Part shown: one piece after another, positions 16,856-24,413 of the stretch | Layout of the letters: every line of letters starts with the position of its first letter | How positions within the stretch are numbered: position 1 is the stretch's first letter | NCBI RefSeq assembly: GCF_006937785.1 | Contig: NZ_SJEE01000021.1 | Coordinates: 1 to 64,000, forward strand | Origin: Pseudanabaena sp. UWO311 | Lineage (GTDB): Bacteria > Cyanobacteriota > Cyanobacteriia > Pseudanabaenales > Pseudanabaenaceae | DNA length: 64,000 nt | Direction: 5' to 3' | Made by a program: the position numbers and the translations under genes | The notes under the pieces: model-generated | What the model was told of the DNA's origin: nothing | The model's database searches: none | What the model saw: the letters and a program-made list of their open reading frames with translations, nothing else

Positions 16856-17341
16856 TTAACTCGCTTCGATTCGCATTAAAACTTGACCATACTCAACTGG
16901 TTGAGTATTTTCCACTAGTATCTCTACAATTTTGCCAGAAGCCTCTGATTCGATCTCATTCATTAGTTTCATTGCTTCGATGATGCAAACTGTGTTGCCT
17001 TTTTTGACAGTATCGCCAATCTCAATGAAAGGGGACTCGTCTGGGGCAGGAGAACGGTAGAACGTACCAACCATGGGCGAGGTAATTTCTATCAGTTTTT
17101 TGGCTGGAAGAGAATCAGCGATCGTCGTGGTATGTGGCACTGTGCTAGCAGTAGTATTCTCGATCGCAGTTGAAGAAATTGCCGAGGCAACGGCAGTTGG
17201 CATTACCACAGGTGCGACAACTCTATTTTCGCTTTTACGGATGCTCAGACGGACATCGCCTGATTCTAGAGTCAGTTCGGTAATATCTGTCTTATTTAGA
17301 ATCGTGACTAATTCACGTACTTGCTCTAAGCTAAATTCCAC
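16856..17341 (-). CDS. accB: biotin carboxyl carrier protein of acetyl-CoA carboxylase
   Basis: Carries CO2 on biotin between biotin carboxylase and carboxyltransferase in the first step of fatty-acid synthesis. 161 aa. The N-terminal helical segment ([34 protein letters not shown]) is followed by an Ala/Thr/Val-rich linker (about 38-80). The C-terminal biotinyl domain has [24 protein letters not shown] and the biotin site in [17 protein letters not shown]. Its start codon immediately follows the efp stop. The efp-accB order is conserved in cyanobacteria and supports one transcript. Confidence 0.97.
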   Translation of the reverse strand: MEFSLEQVRELVTILNKTDITELTLESGDVRLSIRKSENRVVAPVVMPTAVASAISSTAIENTTASTVPHTTTIADSLPAKKLIEITSPMVGTFYRSPAPDESPFIEIGDTVKKGNTVCIIEAMKLMNEIESEASGKIVEILVENTQPVEYGQVLMRIEAS

Positions 17342-17902
17342 CTAATTTTCACGCCCCAAATACGTGTCTTCACGAGTATCAATTTTGATGCGATCACCAA
17401 TGTTCACAAACAGAGGAACATTGATTGATGCACCAGTTTCCACTTTTGCAGATTTGCTACCGCCTGTCGCTGTGTCACCCTTTAAACCAGGATCAGTCTC
17501 GATTACTTCGAGGACAACTGTGTTGGGCAATTCCACTTCAATGATTCTTTCGCCCCAGCGTACGACATTGACTTCCATCCCTTCTTTGATGTACTTGACG
17601 CGAGTACCTATCTGGGCAGTAGTTAATGTAGCTTCATCAAAGCTCTGCATATCCATAAAGACATAATCATCGCCTTCTTTATAGGTGTGCTGCATTGAGC
17701 TTTTTTCTAGAACCGCTTGAGGGAGTGTTTCGCCAGCCCTAAAGGTTTTTTCTAAGGTCTTACCTGTCATCGCGCTTTTTAGCGTGGTGCGAACAAATGC
17801 GGAACCTTTGCCTGGTTTTACGTGTAAAAATTCAACTACACGCCAGACTTCGCCATCAAGTTCAATTGTTACACCGGGTCGGAAATCGTTACTAGAGATC
17901 AT
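17342..17902 (-). CDS. efp: translation elongation factor P
   Basis: Relieves ribosome stalling at polyproline. From ATG 17902, 186 aa, beginning [20 protein letters not shown], the normal EF-P N-terminus; the longer frame to 18010 reads into a repeat and is rejected. [33 protein letters not shown] forms domain I with its tip Lys in PGKGSAF, the residue modified in several bacteria. The C-terminal signature region is [40 protein letters not shown]. No modification gene is nearby. Co-transcribed with accB. Confidence 0.96.
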   Translation of the reverse strand: MISSNDFRPGVTIELDGEVWRVVEFLHVKPGKGSAFVRTTLKSAMTGKTLEKTFRAGETLPQAVLEKSSMQHTYKEGDDYVFMDMQSFDEATLTTAQIGTRVKYIKEGMEVNVVRWGERIIEVELPNTVVLEVIETDPGLKGDTATGGSKSAKVETGASINVPLFVNIGDRIKIDTREDTYLGREN

Positions 17903-18004
17903 TGCAGGTTGAGTAATAGCCAGTGACAATTTTAGCCTAGCGATGTAACCTTTGCGACAAAAAATATTAAAACCAACATAAAGATAGGAAAGAAATATTG
18001 CGTA

Positions 18005-18107
18005 CAGCAATTCTCATTATAAAAATCGGCTTTCAAAAACGATTTTGGTATTTCCAGATCCAAAGTTGCTGGAAACACCAAAATCAGTTTCATAAGAAGA
18101 ATTGCTG
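18005..18107. repeat. MITE-like repeat A, copy 2
   Basis: Ends are CAGCAATTCTCATTAT and ATAAGAAGAATTGCTG. Inside, AAAAATCGGCTTTCAAAAACG leads to GATTTTGGTATTTCC, then GGAAACACCAAAATCAG. This is the shortest clear copy and shows the second stem (TTTCC/GGAAA) shared with copy 4. It lies upstream of efp and trxA, which diverge. Confidence 0.75.
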
Positions 18108-18173
18108 TATTGCGTCTCTCCTACTTTTATGGCAATTGTTATAGAATTGAGTTTTTAGAGGAGCGATCGCCAC

Positions 18174-18491
18174 ATGTCAGTAAAAAAGCAATTTGGTAGT
18201 TTTGACGAATTGTTGGAGAGTTCAGAATTGCCTGTACTTGTAGACTTTTATGCGCCTTGGTGTGGACCTTGTCAGCTTATGACAGGGATTTTGGACAAAG
18301 TTAGTGAAAAGATGAAGGACAAAGTTCAGATTGTGAAGATCAATACTGATAATTATCCTGATCTAGCCTCGCAGTATAAGGTTTATGCTTTGCCAACATT
18401 GGTTTTGTTTAAGGATGGAGCACCTGTTGACAGAGTTGAGGGGGTAATTCAAGCTGAACAGCTATGCGATCGCATAGCTGTTCACGCCTAA
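18174..18491 (+). CDS. trxA: thioredoxin
   Basis: 105 aa thiol-disulfide reductant. DFYAPWCGPCQLMTGILDKV carries the WCGPC active site; YKVYALPTLVLFKDG has the cis-Pro opposite it. The N-terminus (MSVKKQFGSFDELLESSELP) is slightly divergent from the m-type. No signal peptide, so it acts in the cytosol. Diverges from efp across repeat A copy 2 and is followed by an ordinary terminator. Confidence 0.96.
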   Translation: MSVKKQFGSFDELLESSELPVLVDFYAPWCGPCQLMTGILDKVSEKMKDKVQIVKINTDNYPDLASQYKVYALPTLVLFKDGAPVDRVEGVIQAEQLCDRIAVHA

Positions 18492-18494
18492 TCA

Positions 18495-18575
18495 AAAAAA
18501 GCACCAGTAAAGGTGCTTTTTTCAGTCCTTAAGAGGCAATAATGAGCCGCGCGAAGCCGCTGCCCATTATTGCCT
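18495..18575. terminator. trxA terminator followed by a second imperfect palindrome
   Basis: AAAAAAGCACC-AGTAA-AGGTGCTTTTTT (18495-18522) is a standard intrinsic terminator. AGGCAATAATG...CATTATTGCCT (18534-18575) with a GCGCGAAGCCGC centre probably serves the convergent cobW-like gene. Confidence 0.8.
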
Positions 18576-18578
18576 GAT

Positions 18579-19691
18579 TTAGACGAGACAGTCTGTAAGT
18601 TTTGATAGAAGTTCTTCACGGTGTAAATTACGACCAATGATCACTAGTTGATTATTTAAAGACTTACCGCGATCATCTGTCTTGAGTTCGTAACGTTTGC
18701 CACTGAGTTGAAAGACATAGCGGCTGTCGATATTGGCGAAGCATAAAATACCCTTGGCGCGGAAAACATCGATTGGCAATTGTTTGTCAAGAAAGTTTTG
18801 AAATTTATCAAGATCAAAAGCACGATCGCTTTGAAATGAAATTGATATAAAACCGTCGTTTTCTAGATGATTAGAATGATGATGATCATGGTCGTGATGA
18901 TCATGCTGGCAGTTGGCATCATGGATATGTTCATGGACATGATCATGATCGTGGTCGTGGTGGGCGTGGTCGCCATGTTCGTGATGATCAGCCTCTTGAC
19001 TAGACTCTTTAGTAGCAGCGATCGCTGATTGGTCGATCTCAATATCCAGAATTAACTGTAATGGGACAACACCTAAATGAGATCGCAAAATTCTGGCTTT
19101 AGTTTTATTTGTGTTGATGTATGTTTCTAGCTCTTGAAGTTTTTCTTCGGGAACCAGATCGGTTTTATTAAGAATAATAATATCGCCATACATGATTTGA
19201 GCATAGGCTGCATCACTATTAAAGTGATCAGATGTAAAAGCTTCGGAGTCAACTACAGTCAGAATTGAATCTAGGCGAGTTAAGTGCTGTAGCTCAGTGC
19301 CTAAAAATGTTAGAGCGATTGGCAAAGGATCGGCAACACCAGTAGTCTCGACAATCATGTAATCAATGCGATCGCCTTTTTCAAGGACACTATAAACAGC
19401 ATCAACTAGACCATCATTGATAGTGCAACAAATACAACCATTGCTTAGTTCCATCATGTTTTCATCGACAGAAACTAACAATTGACTATCAATGTTGATA
19501 TCACCAAACTCATTTACTAAAACCGCAACCTTTAAATCCTGCTGGTTTTGTAAAATGTGATTAAGCAAGGTGGTCTTGCCACTGCCTAAAAACCCTGTAA
19601 TGATCGTAACTGGCATCCCGCGTTTGGGGACATCTACATCAATAATGTCTGGTGTAATTTCTTGTTTAACAATGCGATCGGAAGTGATCAT
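18579..19691 (-). CDS. CobW/ZNG1-family GTP-dependent metallochaperone
   Basis: 370 residues. GFLGSGKTTLLNHILQNQ (Walker A, about 32-49), NGCICCTINDGLVDAV (the CxCC metal-binding motif), ETTGVADPLPIALTFLG, IILNKTDLV (the G4 element), then a His/Asp-rich insertion at about 230-280 with more than 20 His. A C-terminal CobW_C domain follows (FISISFQSDRAFDLDKFQNFL). Family members deliver Zn or Co to client enzymes, powered by GTP. The His-rich loop supports metal storage or transfer. A TGATAATCA half-site upstream suggests zinc regulation, though this is weak. Confidence 0.92.
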   Translation of the reverse strand: MITSDRIVKQEITPDIIDVDVPKRGMPVTIITGFLGSGKTTLLNHILQNQQDLKVAVLVNEFGDINIDSQLLVSVDENMMELSNGCICCTINDGLVDAVYSVLEKGDRIDYMIVETTGVADPLPIALTFLGTELQHLTRLDSILTVVDSEAFTSDHFNSDAAYAQIMYGDIIILNKTDLVPEEKLQELETYINTNKTKARILRSHLGVVPLQLILDIEIDQSAIAATKESSQEADHHEHGDHAHHDHDHDHVHEHIHDANCQHDHHDHDHHHSNHLENDGFISISFQSDRAFDLDKFQNFLDKQLPIDVFRAKGILCFANIDSRYVFQLSGKRYELKTDDRGKSLNNQLVIIGRNLHREELLSKLTDCLV

Positions 19692-19713
19692 GGACTTTAG
19701 GCAAGAATAACTT

Positions 19714-19722
19714 TGATTATCA
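19714..19722 (-). promoter_or_regulatory. possible Zur/Fur half-site upstream of the CobW-like gene
   Basis: On the minus strand TGATAATCA lies 23 bp before the start of the CobW-like gene. Cyanobacterial Zur boxes are reported as TGATAATNATTATCA; the left half matches fully, the right half (AAGTTA) poorly. Suggestive only. Confidence 0.3.
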
Positions 19723-19746
19723 TTTTAGCTGATCATCACATAGCTC

Positions 19747-19809
19747 ATCAAAACCGATTTCAGGGATTTCAGAACCGTAGGCTCTGAAATCCCTGAAATC
19801 GGTTTTGAT
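19747..19809. repeat. 27-bp perfect palindrome in a divergent gap
   Basis: ATCAAAACCGATTTCAGGG... pairs with ...CCCTGAAATCGGTTTTGAT around a 9-base loop. Its outer arm resembles the CGATTTT/AAATCGG portion of repeat A, so it may be a derivative. Lies between the CobW-like gene and the AbiTii-like gene, which diverge. Confidence 0.8.
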
Positions 19810-19933
19810 TAATGCCCGTCGTCGGCAAACTTTCATCAAAATCATTCTTTAAAATGAGAAGTCCCGTAAAGCCCAGCATTTGTCTTTACTTTCTGAGTTT
19901 TATATCTTAGTTTTACTAAAGATAGCTTTATCA

Positions 19934-20434
19934 ATGCAGATCATCATGTCAGTTTCCGAAACTCGCATTCCCTTTAGTTTAGACAATATTTTAGCCGCCT
20001 TAGAATCGCGTCTAGAATTGGAAGAAGCGATCAATAAGTTGCCACTAACCCATGCATTAGAGAAATGTTTGGCATTTGCAGATGCTAATAACGCTATTGA
20101 GCTTTCTACGTTCATCAAACAAGAACTATATGGTTATGGTAGTCAAACCCCTAGCTATCGATATTTACAATTGAGCTATTTCGATGCTGGCGGACAGTTT
20201 ATCAATGGATTAAATCAATACAGTATTTACCCTGTAGTTACAGGAGCTTGTAAATTAGAACTGCATCTTAAAAATGGACTAACATTAATTTTGCCAAAAC
20301 AGATTTTGACATTTTTGTCGCAAGTTGCAGGTCGCGAGGTTGATACTGGTCATGTTTCACCAGACTTAATCCAAAATCTTTTAGAGACTATTCGCAAAGA
20401 AACTATTGTTAAACTTACAGCTATCGCTTCTTAA
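19934..20434 (+). CDS. AbiTii-domain-like protein
   Basis: 166 residues from ATG 19934; ATG 19946 (MSVSETRIPF) is equally plausible. The segment THALEKCLAFADANNAIELSTFIKQELYGYGSQTPSYRYLQLSYFDAGGQFINGL has the pattern of AbiTii domains: a helix with L-x-x-C-L-x-x-A, then EL-x-x-(W/F)-I-x-x-EL-x-GY, then a YR strand and a G-x-F-x-(N/G) element. AbiTii proteins are associated with abortive-infection or toxin-antitoxin loci. No partner gene is adjacent. The C-terminal part (LPKQILTFLSQVAGREVDTGHVSPDLIQNLLETIRKETI) is helical and uncharacterised. The family call is from memory of the pattern. Confidence 0.5.
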   Translation: MQIIMSVSETRIPFSLDNILAALESRLELEEAINKLPLTHALEKCLAFADANNAIELSTFIKQELYGYGSQTPSYRYLQLSYFDAGGQFINGLNQYSIYPVVTGACKLELHLKNGLTLILPKQILTFLSQVAGREVDTGHVSPDLIQNLLETIRKETIVKLTAIAS

Positions 20435-20484
20435 GCTAAAAAACAAAAAGACCAAGCGCCCGCTTGGTCTTTTTGTTTTTGGCT
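20435..20484. terminator. bidirectional terminator
   Basis: AAAAACAAAAAGACCAAGCG pairs with CGCTTGGTCTTTTTGTTTTT between the convergent AbiTii-like and STAS genes. The stem is perfect with a CC loop region and A/T tracts on both sides. Confidence 0.85.
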
Positions 20485-20827
20485 AAATCCATTCCAACTT
20501 AAGCGCAGGCATTAGTCTCTGCAAGTTTTTCAAGGATTTCCCCTGCCAAGGTATACTTTCAGAGCCTTGTACTGTGATCTTAATTGTTTCTTTTTGACGA
20601 ACTTTGATCACGAATTTAGATAGGACATTAATACCTGAACTATTTAAAAACTCTAACTGACAAAGATTTAAGGTGATCTTTTTGGGGCTTTGTGCAATTA
20701 CATTCTCTAAAACTTGCACAATTGGAGCATATTCTTCTGTCCCTGCTAAACGTAAAGATCCTTGACAATAGATAACTGTATCTGATTGTTCATACCAGAC
20801 ACGATAGTCATCTCCTTTAACTTCCAT
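20483..20827 (-). CDS. STAS-like regulator (slr1659 type)
   Basis: 114 residues. The layout VIYCQGSLRLAGTEEYAPIVQVLENVIAQSPKKITLNLCQLEFLNSSGINVLSKFVIKVRQ is that of a STAS / anti-sigma-factor antagonist fold, with the characteristic strand followed by LNSSGINVL, where the Ser residues occupy the phosphorylation-site position of SpoIIAA. This small group is known in cyanobacteria as the slr1659 superfamily. It lies 87 bp downstream of an HATPase gene of the matching slr1658 group, so the two likely form a kinase-antagonist pair. Confidence 0.85.
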   Translation of the reverse strand: MEVKGDDYRVWYEQSDTVIYCQGSLRLAGTEEYAPIVQVLENVIAQSPKKITLNLCQLEFLNSSGINVLSKFVIKVRQKETIKITVQGSESIPWQGKSLKNLQRLMPALKLEWI

Positions 20828-20914
20828 TATTTAAATTCTCCTGATAAAAAATTTGATTCATATTTTCTAAAAACTTCACTAGGGATTAACCTAATAATTT
20901 TGTTAAATATTCGG

Positions 20915-21499
20915 CTACAGGGGCAACTGCACCATTGTTGTCACTATTGTGGCTGGCTTATTAGAAATCTGTTCAAACTTCCATCCTAGAACTGCATCAT
21001 AGTCCATGATCATCGTCAAATAGCCAAGCCCAGAACTTTCGGATTCATCATTATCAGAACTTTTCTCGACTTGGTTTATGTACATTTCACCAATATCACT
21101 AGTAGTAATTTGCTGCAAATAGGTCTGAAAATCTGCGATCGCATCTTGGTGAACACTATTTTTTGATACAAATATTAGGCGATCGCTAAATAGATGTACT
21201 TCTAGATTGACTGGTTGTCCTGCACTTTTATCACTATATTTCATTGCATTCTCTAGCAATTCATTAGCGACAAAGCTAACTGCATGACGTACTTCAGTTT
21301 GTTTGCTTAAAGCAGCACTAGTATCTCCAGGGAAAAAGTTCTTGACATAATCTCCTAGAAAATCAGCCGAAAGCCCATTGGTCTTCCAACGTAGTTGGAT
21401 TGGTAAAGACGATGGAGAAAAACCTAGAACCAAAAATTCGCTTCTTTCAGAAAAATTTTCTGTAAATTCTCCAAAGACTTGCGCCGTAGTTAACGCCAT
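20915..21499 (-). CDS. HATPase-type regulator (slr1658 type), partner of the STAS protein
   Basis: 194 residues. RHAVSFVANELLENAMKYSDKSAGQPVNLEVHLFSDRLIFVSKN (about 69-112) is the N-box and following strands of an HATPase_c domain, and SSGLGYLTMIMDYDAVLGWKF (about 154-174) is a GLGY-type G2 box. The His-acceptor domain is absent, as in anti-sigma-factor serine kinases such as SpoIIAB. The family is annotated in cyanobacteria as the slr1658 superfamily. Its target is unknown; the downstream STAS protein is the natural substrate by analogy. Confidence 0.85.
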   Translation of the reverse strand: MALTTAQVFGEFTENFSERSEFLVLGFSPSSLPIQLRWKTNGLSADFLGDYVKNFFPGDTSAALSKQTEVRHAVSFVANELLENAMKYSDKSAGQPVNLEVHLFSDRLIFVSKNSVHQDAIADFQTYLQQITTSDIGEMYINQVEKSSDNDESESSGLGYLTMIMDYDAVLGWKFEQISNKPATIVTTMVQLPL

Positions 21500-21684
21500 T
21501 TTTTAATATTTGTAGTTATTTAGGATTTCTTAAGTAATCTGCAATATCTTACAAAAGCTTAACAAATCTATGCTTTCTTTTACTACGTTTGGGGACGCGA
21601 TGCAACCTGTTAAATTACATAAATATTAGAGTTCGTCTTCGGTAAACTTTAGTATTTATGTAATTTAGTACTGTGATAAATCCT

Positions 21685-21906
21685 ATGTCAGCTCAAATTG
21701 ACAACTCAAAAGATCTCGGTGATCGCACAGATTCAGAGCAATGGTTTATTTGTAAGCGTGATACGGGCATTTGCGAGATCGTCAAAAGCGATCGCAACGA
21801 CGAAATTCTGGATTCTGTGGAAACTTGGGGTGCTTTTGCCTCTCAGAGTGAAGCGATCGCCAAACGAGTCGGACTAATTCGCGCTGGAAAATGTAAACCA
21901 CAATAA
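21685..21906 (+). CDS. small conserved-looking cyanobacterial protein of unknown function
   Basis: 73 residues from ATG 21685 (MSAQIDNSK); an in-frame GTG at 21673 adds four. Soluble and acidic. EQWFICKRDTGICEIVKSD has two Cys eight residues apart, and the C-terminal part SETWG-like segment (SVETWGAFASQSEAIAKRVGLIRAGKC) is helical. No family recognised. Its last four codons and the stop are inside a 27-bp-stem palindrome. Confidence 0.65.
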   Translation: MSAQIDNSKDLGDRTDSEQWFICKRDTGICEIVKSDRNDEILDSVETWGAFASQSEAIAKRVGLIRAGKCKPQ

Positions 21907-21951
21907 ATTTAGAGTCAGCACCAAGTGCTGACTCTAAATTTATTGTGGTTT
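21895..21951. terminator. 27-bp perfect palindrome running through a stop codon, CAA loop
   Basis: The left arm AAACCACAATAAATTTAGAG... begins within the coding region (stop TAA at 21904-21906), and the right arm is an exact reverse complement, centred on AGCAC-CAA-GTGCT. Works as a terminator on paper but is far longer than needed. Confidence 0.85.
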
Positions 21952-21965
21952 GCCCCACCTGTGAC

Positions 21966-22050
21966 TACAATTCTCTTTGTAAAAATCGGTTTTTTGAAAG
22001 CCAGCCTTAGGCTGGCTTTCAAAAAACCGATTTTGGGGTTTCTAGAGCCT
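21966..22050. repeat. MITE-like repeat A, copy 3 (3' end missing)
   Basis: Starts ACAATTCTCTTTGTAAAAATCGG, continues TTTTTTGAAAGCCAGCC and mirrors it as GGCTGGCTTTCAAAAAACCG, then GATTTTGGGGTTTCTAGAGCC. The second TTTCC/GGAAA arm and the closing AGAATTGCTG are absent. Lies upstream of trpA. Confidence 0.7.
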
Positions 22051-22126
22051 TTAGCGGGGATCAGTAACAAGTAGCCATGAGGCGCTACTATAATACGGGA
22101 CTACACTTTGTGGGAATTTTTACGTC

Positions 22127-22921
22127 ATGATATCCGTTTCCGCTCGATTTGAAGAACTGCGAGCTAAAGGGCAAGCCGCGCTGATTCCATTTATTACGGC
22201 TGGCGATCCTAACTTAGAGACAACAGCAAAGGCTCTGCGGGTCTTAGATCAAAACGGCGCGGACATGATCGAGCTTGGTGTTCCTTACTCAGATCCATTG
22301 GCAGATGGGCCAGTAATTCAAGCCGCAGCTACCAGAGCCTTGCGAAATGGGACGACCTTAGAAAAAGTTTTAGATGTTGTGCGAACTGTTGCCCCAGAAC
22401 TGCGATCGCCAATTATTTTATTCACTTACTACAACCCGATTTTGAATATAGGTGTAGCCAAGTTTTTGCAAACAATTTATGAAGCGGGAGTGCGCGGTTT
22501 AGTTGTTCCCGATTTACCCTTAGAAGAATCTCATGTTTTGCTAGAACCTGCTCAAAAAGCAGGAATTGAAGTGATTTTGTTAATTGCTCCGACTAGCCCA
22601 CCCGATCGCGTAGCAGCGATCGCGGAGAAGTCTCAAGGCTTTATCTATGTAGTTAGTGCTACGGGTGTTACAGGCGTGCGCACCGAAGTTGCTAAGGGAG
22701 TAAAAACGATGATCGAGCAACTGAGGGTGATTACGGACAAACCGATCGCCGTTGGCTTTGGCATCTCGCAGCCTGAACATGCTAAACAGGTAATTGACTG
22801 GAACGCAGATGGTGCGATTGTTGGCAGTGCGATGGTTAGAAAGCTTGCAGAACCTGATGGTGGCTTACATGCGATTGCTGAACTTTGCAAAACTCTCAAG
22901 CAATCCATTAGTAGGGATTAG
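22127..22921 (+). CDS. trpA: tryptophan synthase alpha subunit
   Basis: Cleaves indole-3-glycerol phosphate to indole, which tunnels to TrpB. 264 aa TIM barrel. Motifs: [46 protein letters not shown] (catalytic Glu in IELG and Asp in SDPLADGP), [30 protein letters not shown] and [14 protein letters not shown] (phosphate-binding). ATG 22127 gives a standard start. No other trp gene is in the window, as is usual in cyanobacteria where trp genes are dispersed. Confidence 0.97.
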   Translation: MISVSARFEELRAKGQAALIPFITAGDPNLETTAKALRVLDQNGADMIELGVPYSDPLADGPVIQAAATRALRNGTTLEKVLDVVRTVAPELRSPIILFTYYNPILNIGVAKFLQTIYEAGVRGLVVPDLPLEESHVLLEPAQKAGIEVILLIAPTSPPDRVAAIAEKSQGFIYVVSATGVTGVRTEVAKGVKTMIEQLRVITDKPIAVGFGISQPEHAKQVIDWNADGAIVGSAMVRKLAEPDGGLHAIAELCKTLKQSISRD

Positions 22922-22924
22922 AGG

Positions 22925-22981
22925 TAATGAACAATTTTGTTGTGGCACGGCGAAGCCGCGCCACAACAAAATTGTTCATTA
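22925..22981. terminator. trpA terminator palindrome, GAA loop
   Basis: TAATGAACAATTTTGTTGTG... with a GGCACGGC-GAA-GCCGCGCC tip, stem above 22 bp with one offset near the tip. Begins 4 bp after the trpA stop. Confidence 0.8.
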
Positions 22982-23022
22982 TCCTTAGGACTTAAAGATT
23001 AGGAAGTAGGTATTTAAGGCTT

Positions 23023-24207
23023 ATGAATATTTTGATTGGTGTGGGTATTGCGATCGCGGTTTTGTCTGGTCTGGTTTTGCTGCTGTGGTTATTGTTTGAG
23101 TGGCAATACAAGACTCGTCAAGGAAACTTACTAGAGTTTGATAGCGGACAGTGGCAATTTTTGACCTACGAGCCAGAACGCTATCGAATTGAGTTATTAC
23201 TTACAGCAACCAATAAAACTCGTAATCTGGATGTCTTTCTAGTTGAAGTAAATCCTGTGATCTCGATGTTGTCAAGCGATAGCCTCGATGGCATTGATAG
23301 CAAAGTAGAGTTGCGATCGCGTCATCCAAATTCTGCTAGTCGCAACGATAATTATTGGGAGTCATATATTGTTACTCCCAATCACAGTACAGGTGTTGAG
23401 ATTCAGGTTGACCTAAGTGGCAAAAACTTAGAAGAACTAAAGACTGTATGGGTACGAGTTCATTACACTATCTACGGACCAGCAGGACGCGAAGAAAAAG
23501 TCAAACATTGCATTATTCCCTTACAGTTTCCTGATGCCAATCAAAGAGAGCGCTGGCGACCTACCCCTGATGCAGATGTATTGCCCATCCGCACACATAT
23601 CTTGTCAGCGGGAGATAATCCAGTTGAAGTGATGCAGCGCTATGTGATGAGTCATGCCCAAGCAGGTGATATCGTCACGATCGCTGAGACACCGATCGCG
23701 ATTATGCAAGGAAATTTTTACCACCCCAGTGACATTAAGCCTAAGTGGTTAGCTAAGCGTCTTTGTTATTACTTTAAAAGCACTTCTAGTCTCGCCACTG
23801 CTTGCGGTTTACAATCATTGATTAATGAGTCGGGTGCGTGGCGAGTTGCTTTTGCATTTATTGTCGGGGCTTTAGCCAAAGCATTTTTACGAATGCCAGG
23901 GGTGTTTTATATGCTGGCTGGTGATCAAGCAAGACTGATTGATGATGTGACAGGGACTTTGCCTCCCTATGACCAATTTATTGTTCTAGGGCCAAAAAAT
24001 CCTCAGACAGTAGTTGATGAAATCAAATCAGGGACTGGACTAGAAGCAGCGATCGTGGATGTAAACGATTTGCGACGTGTGAAGGTGTTAGCATCGACTT
24101 CAGGTGTATCTGAGAAACTTCTCAATCAAGCTTTGTTAATGAATCCTGCGGGGAATGCTGCTGAACAGACTCCTATCGTTTTGATTCGTCCCAATAGTGG
24201 AGCATAG
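23023..24207 (+). CDS. membrane-anchored CofE-like (F420-0:gamma-glutamyl ligase-related) protein
   Basis: 394 residues. One N-terminal membrane helix (about 2-27), a beta-rich region (about 40-165) with TATNKTRNLDVFLVEVNP, then a CofE-like domain: ADVLPIRTHILSAGDNPVEVMQRYV, AQAGDIVTIAETPIAIMQGNFYHP, GAWRVAFAFIVGALAKAF, DDVTGTLPPYDQFIVLGPKNPQTVVDEIKSGTG and AAIVDVNDLRRVKVLASTSGV. CofE adds glutamate to coenzyme F420 in archaea and actinobacteria; most cyanobacteria are not known to make F420, so the real substrate is open. Follows trpA by 101 bp, with a terminator between. Confidence 0.82.
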   Translation: MNILIGVGIAIAVLSGLVLLLWLLFEWQYKTRQGNLLEFDSGQWQFLTYEPERYRIELLLTATNKTRNLDVFLVEVNPVISMLSSDSLDGIDSKVELRSRHPNSASRNDNYWESYIVTPNHSTGVEIQVDLSGKNLEELKTVWVRVHYTIYGPAGREEKVKHCIIPLQFPDANQRERWRPTPDADVLPIRTHILSAGDNPVEVMQRYVMSHAQAGDIVTIAETPIAIMQGNFYHPSDIKPKWLAKRLCYYFKSTSSLATACGLQSLINESGAWRVAFAFIVGALAKAFLRMPGVFYMLAGDQARLIDDVTGTLPPYDQFIVLGPKNPQTVVDEIKSGTGLEAAIVDVNDLRRVKVLASTSGVSEKLLNQALLMNPAGNAAEQTPIVLIRPNSGA

Positions 24208-24413
24208 CTTTCCCCTTCCATTCAATTAGTTTTTGGGCAAAGCGTAGCTCCTTAATCCCTTGATTGCTCTGAAGATTTGAGAATAGGCTGTCTGAAGCCC
24301 TCATTCTTTAGGGATAAATATTTTTTGCCCAAATCACCTACTGAATGTAGGCTAGTAAAATTCTGCATTAGAAATTGGTATAAAATAGGAAAGTCCGATG
24401 CGATGAGAACTTT

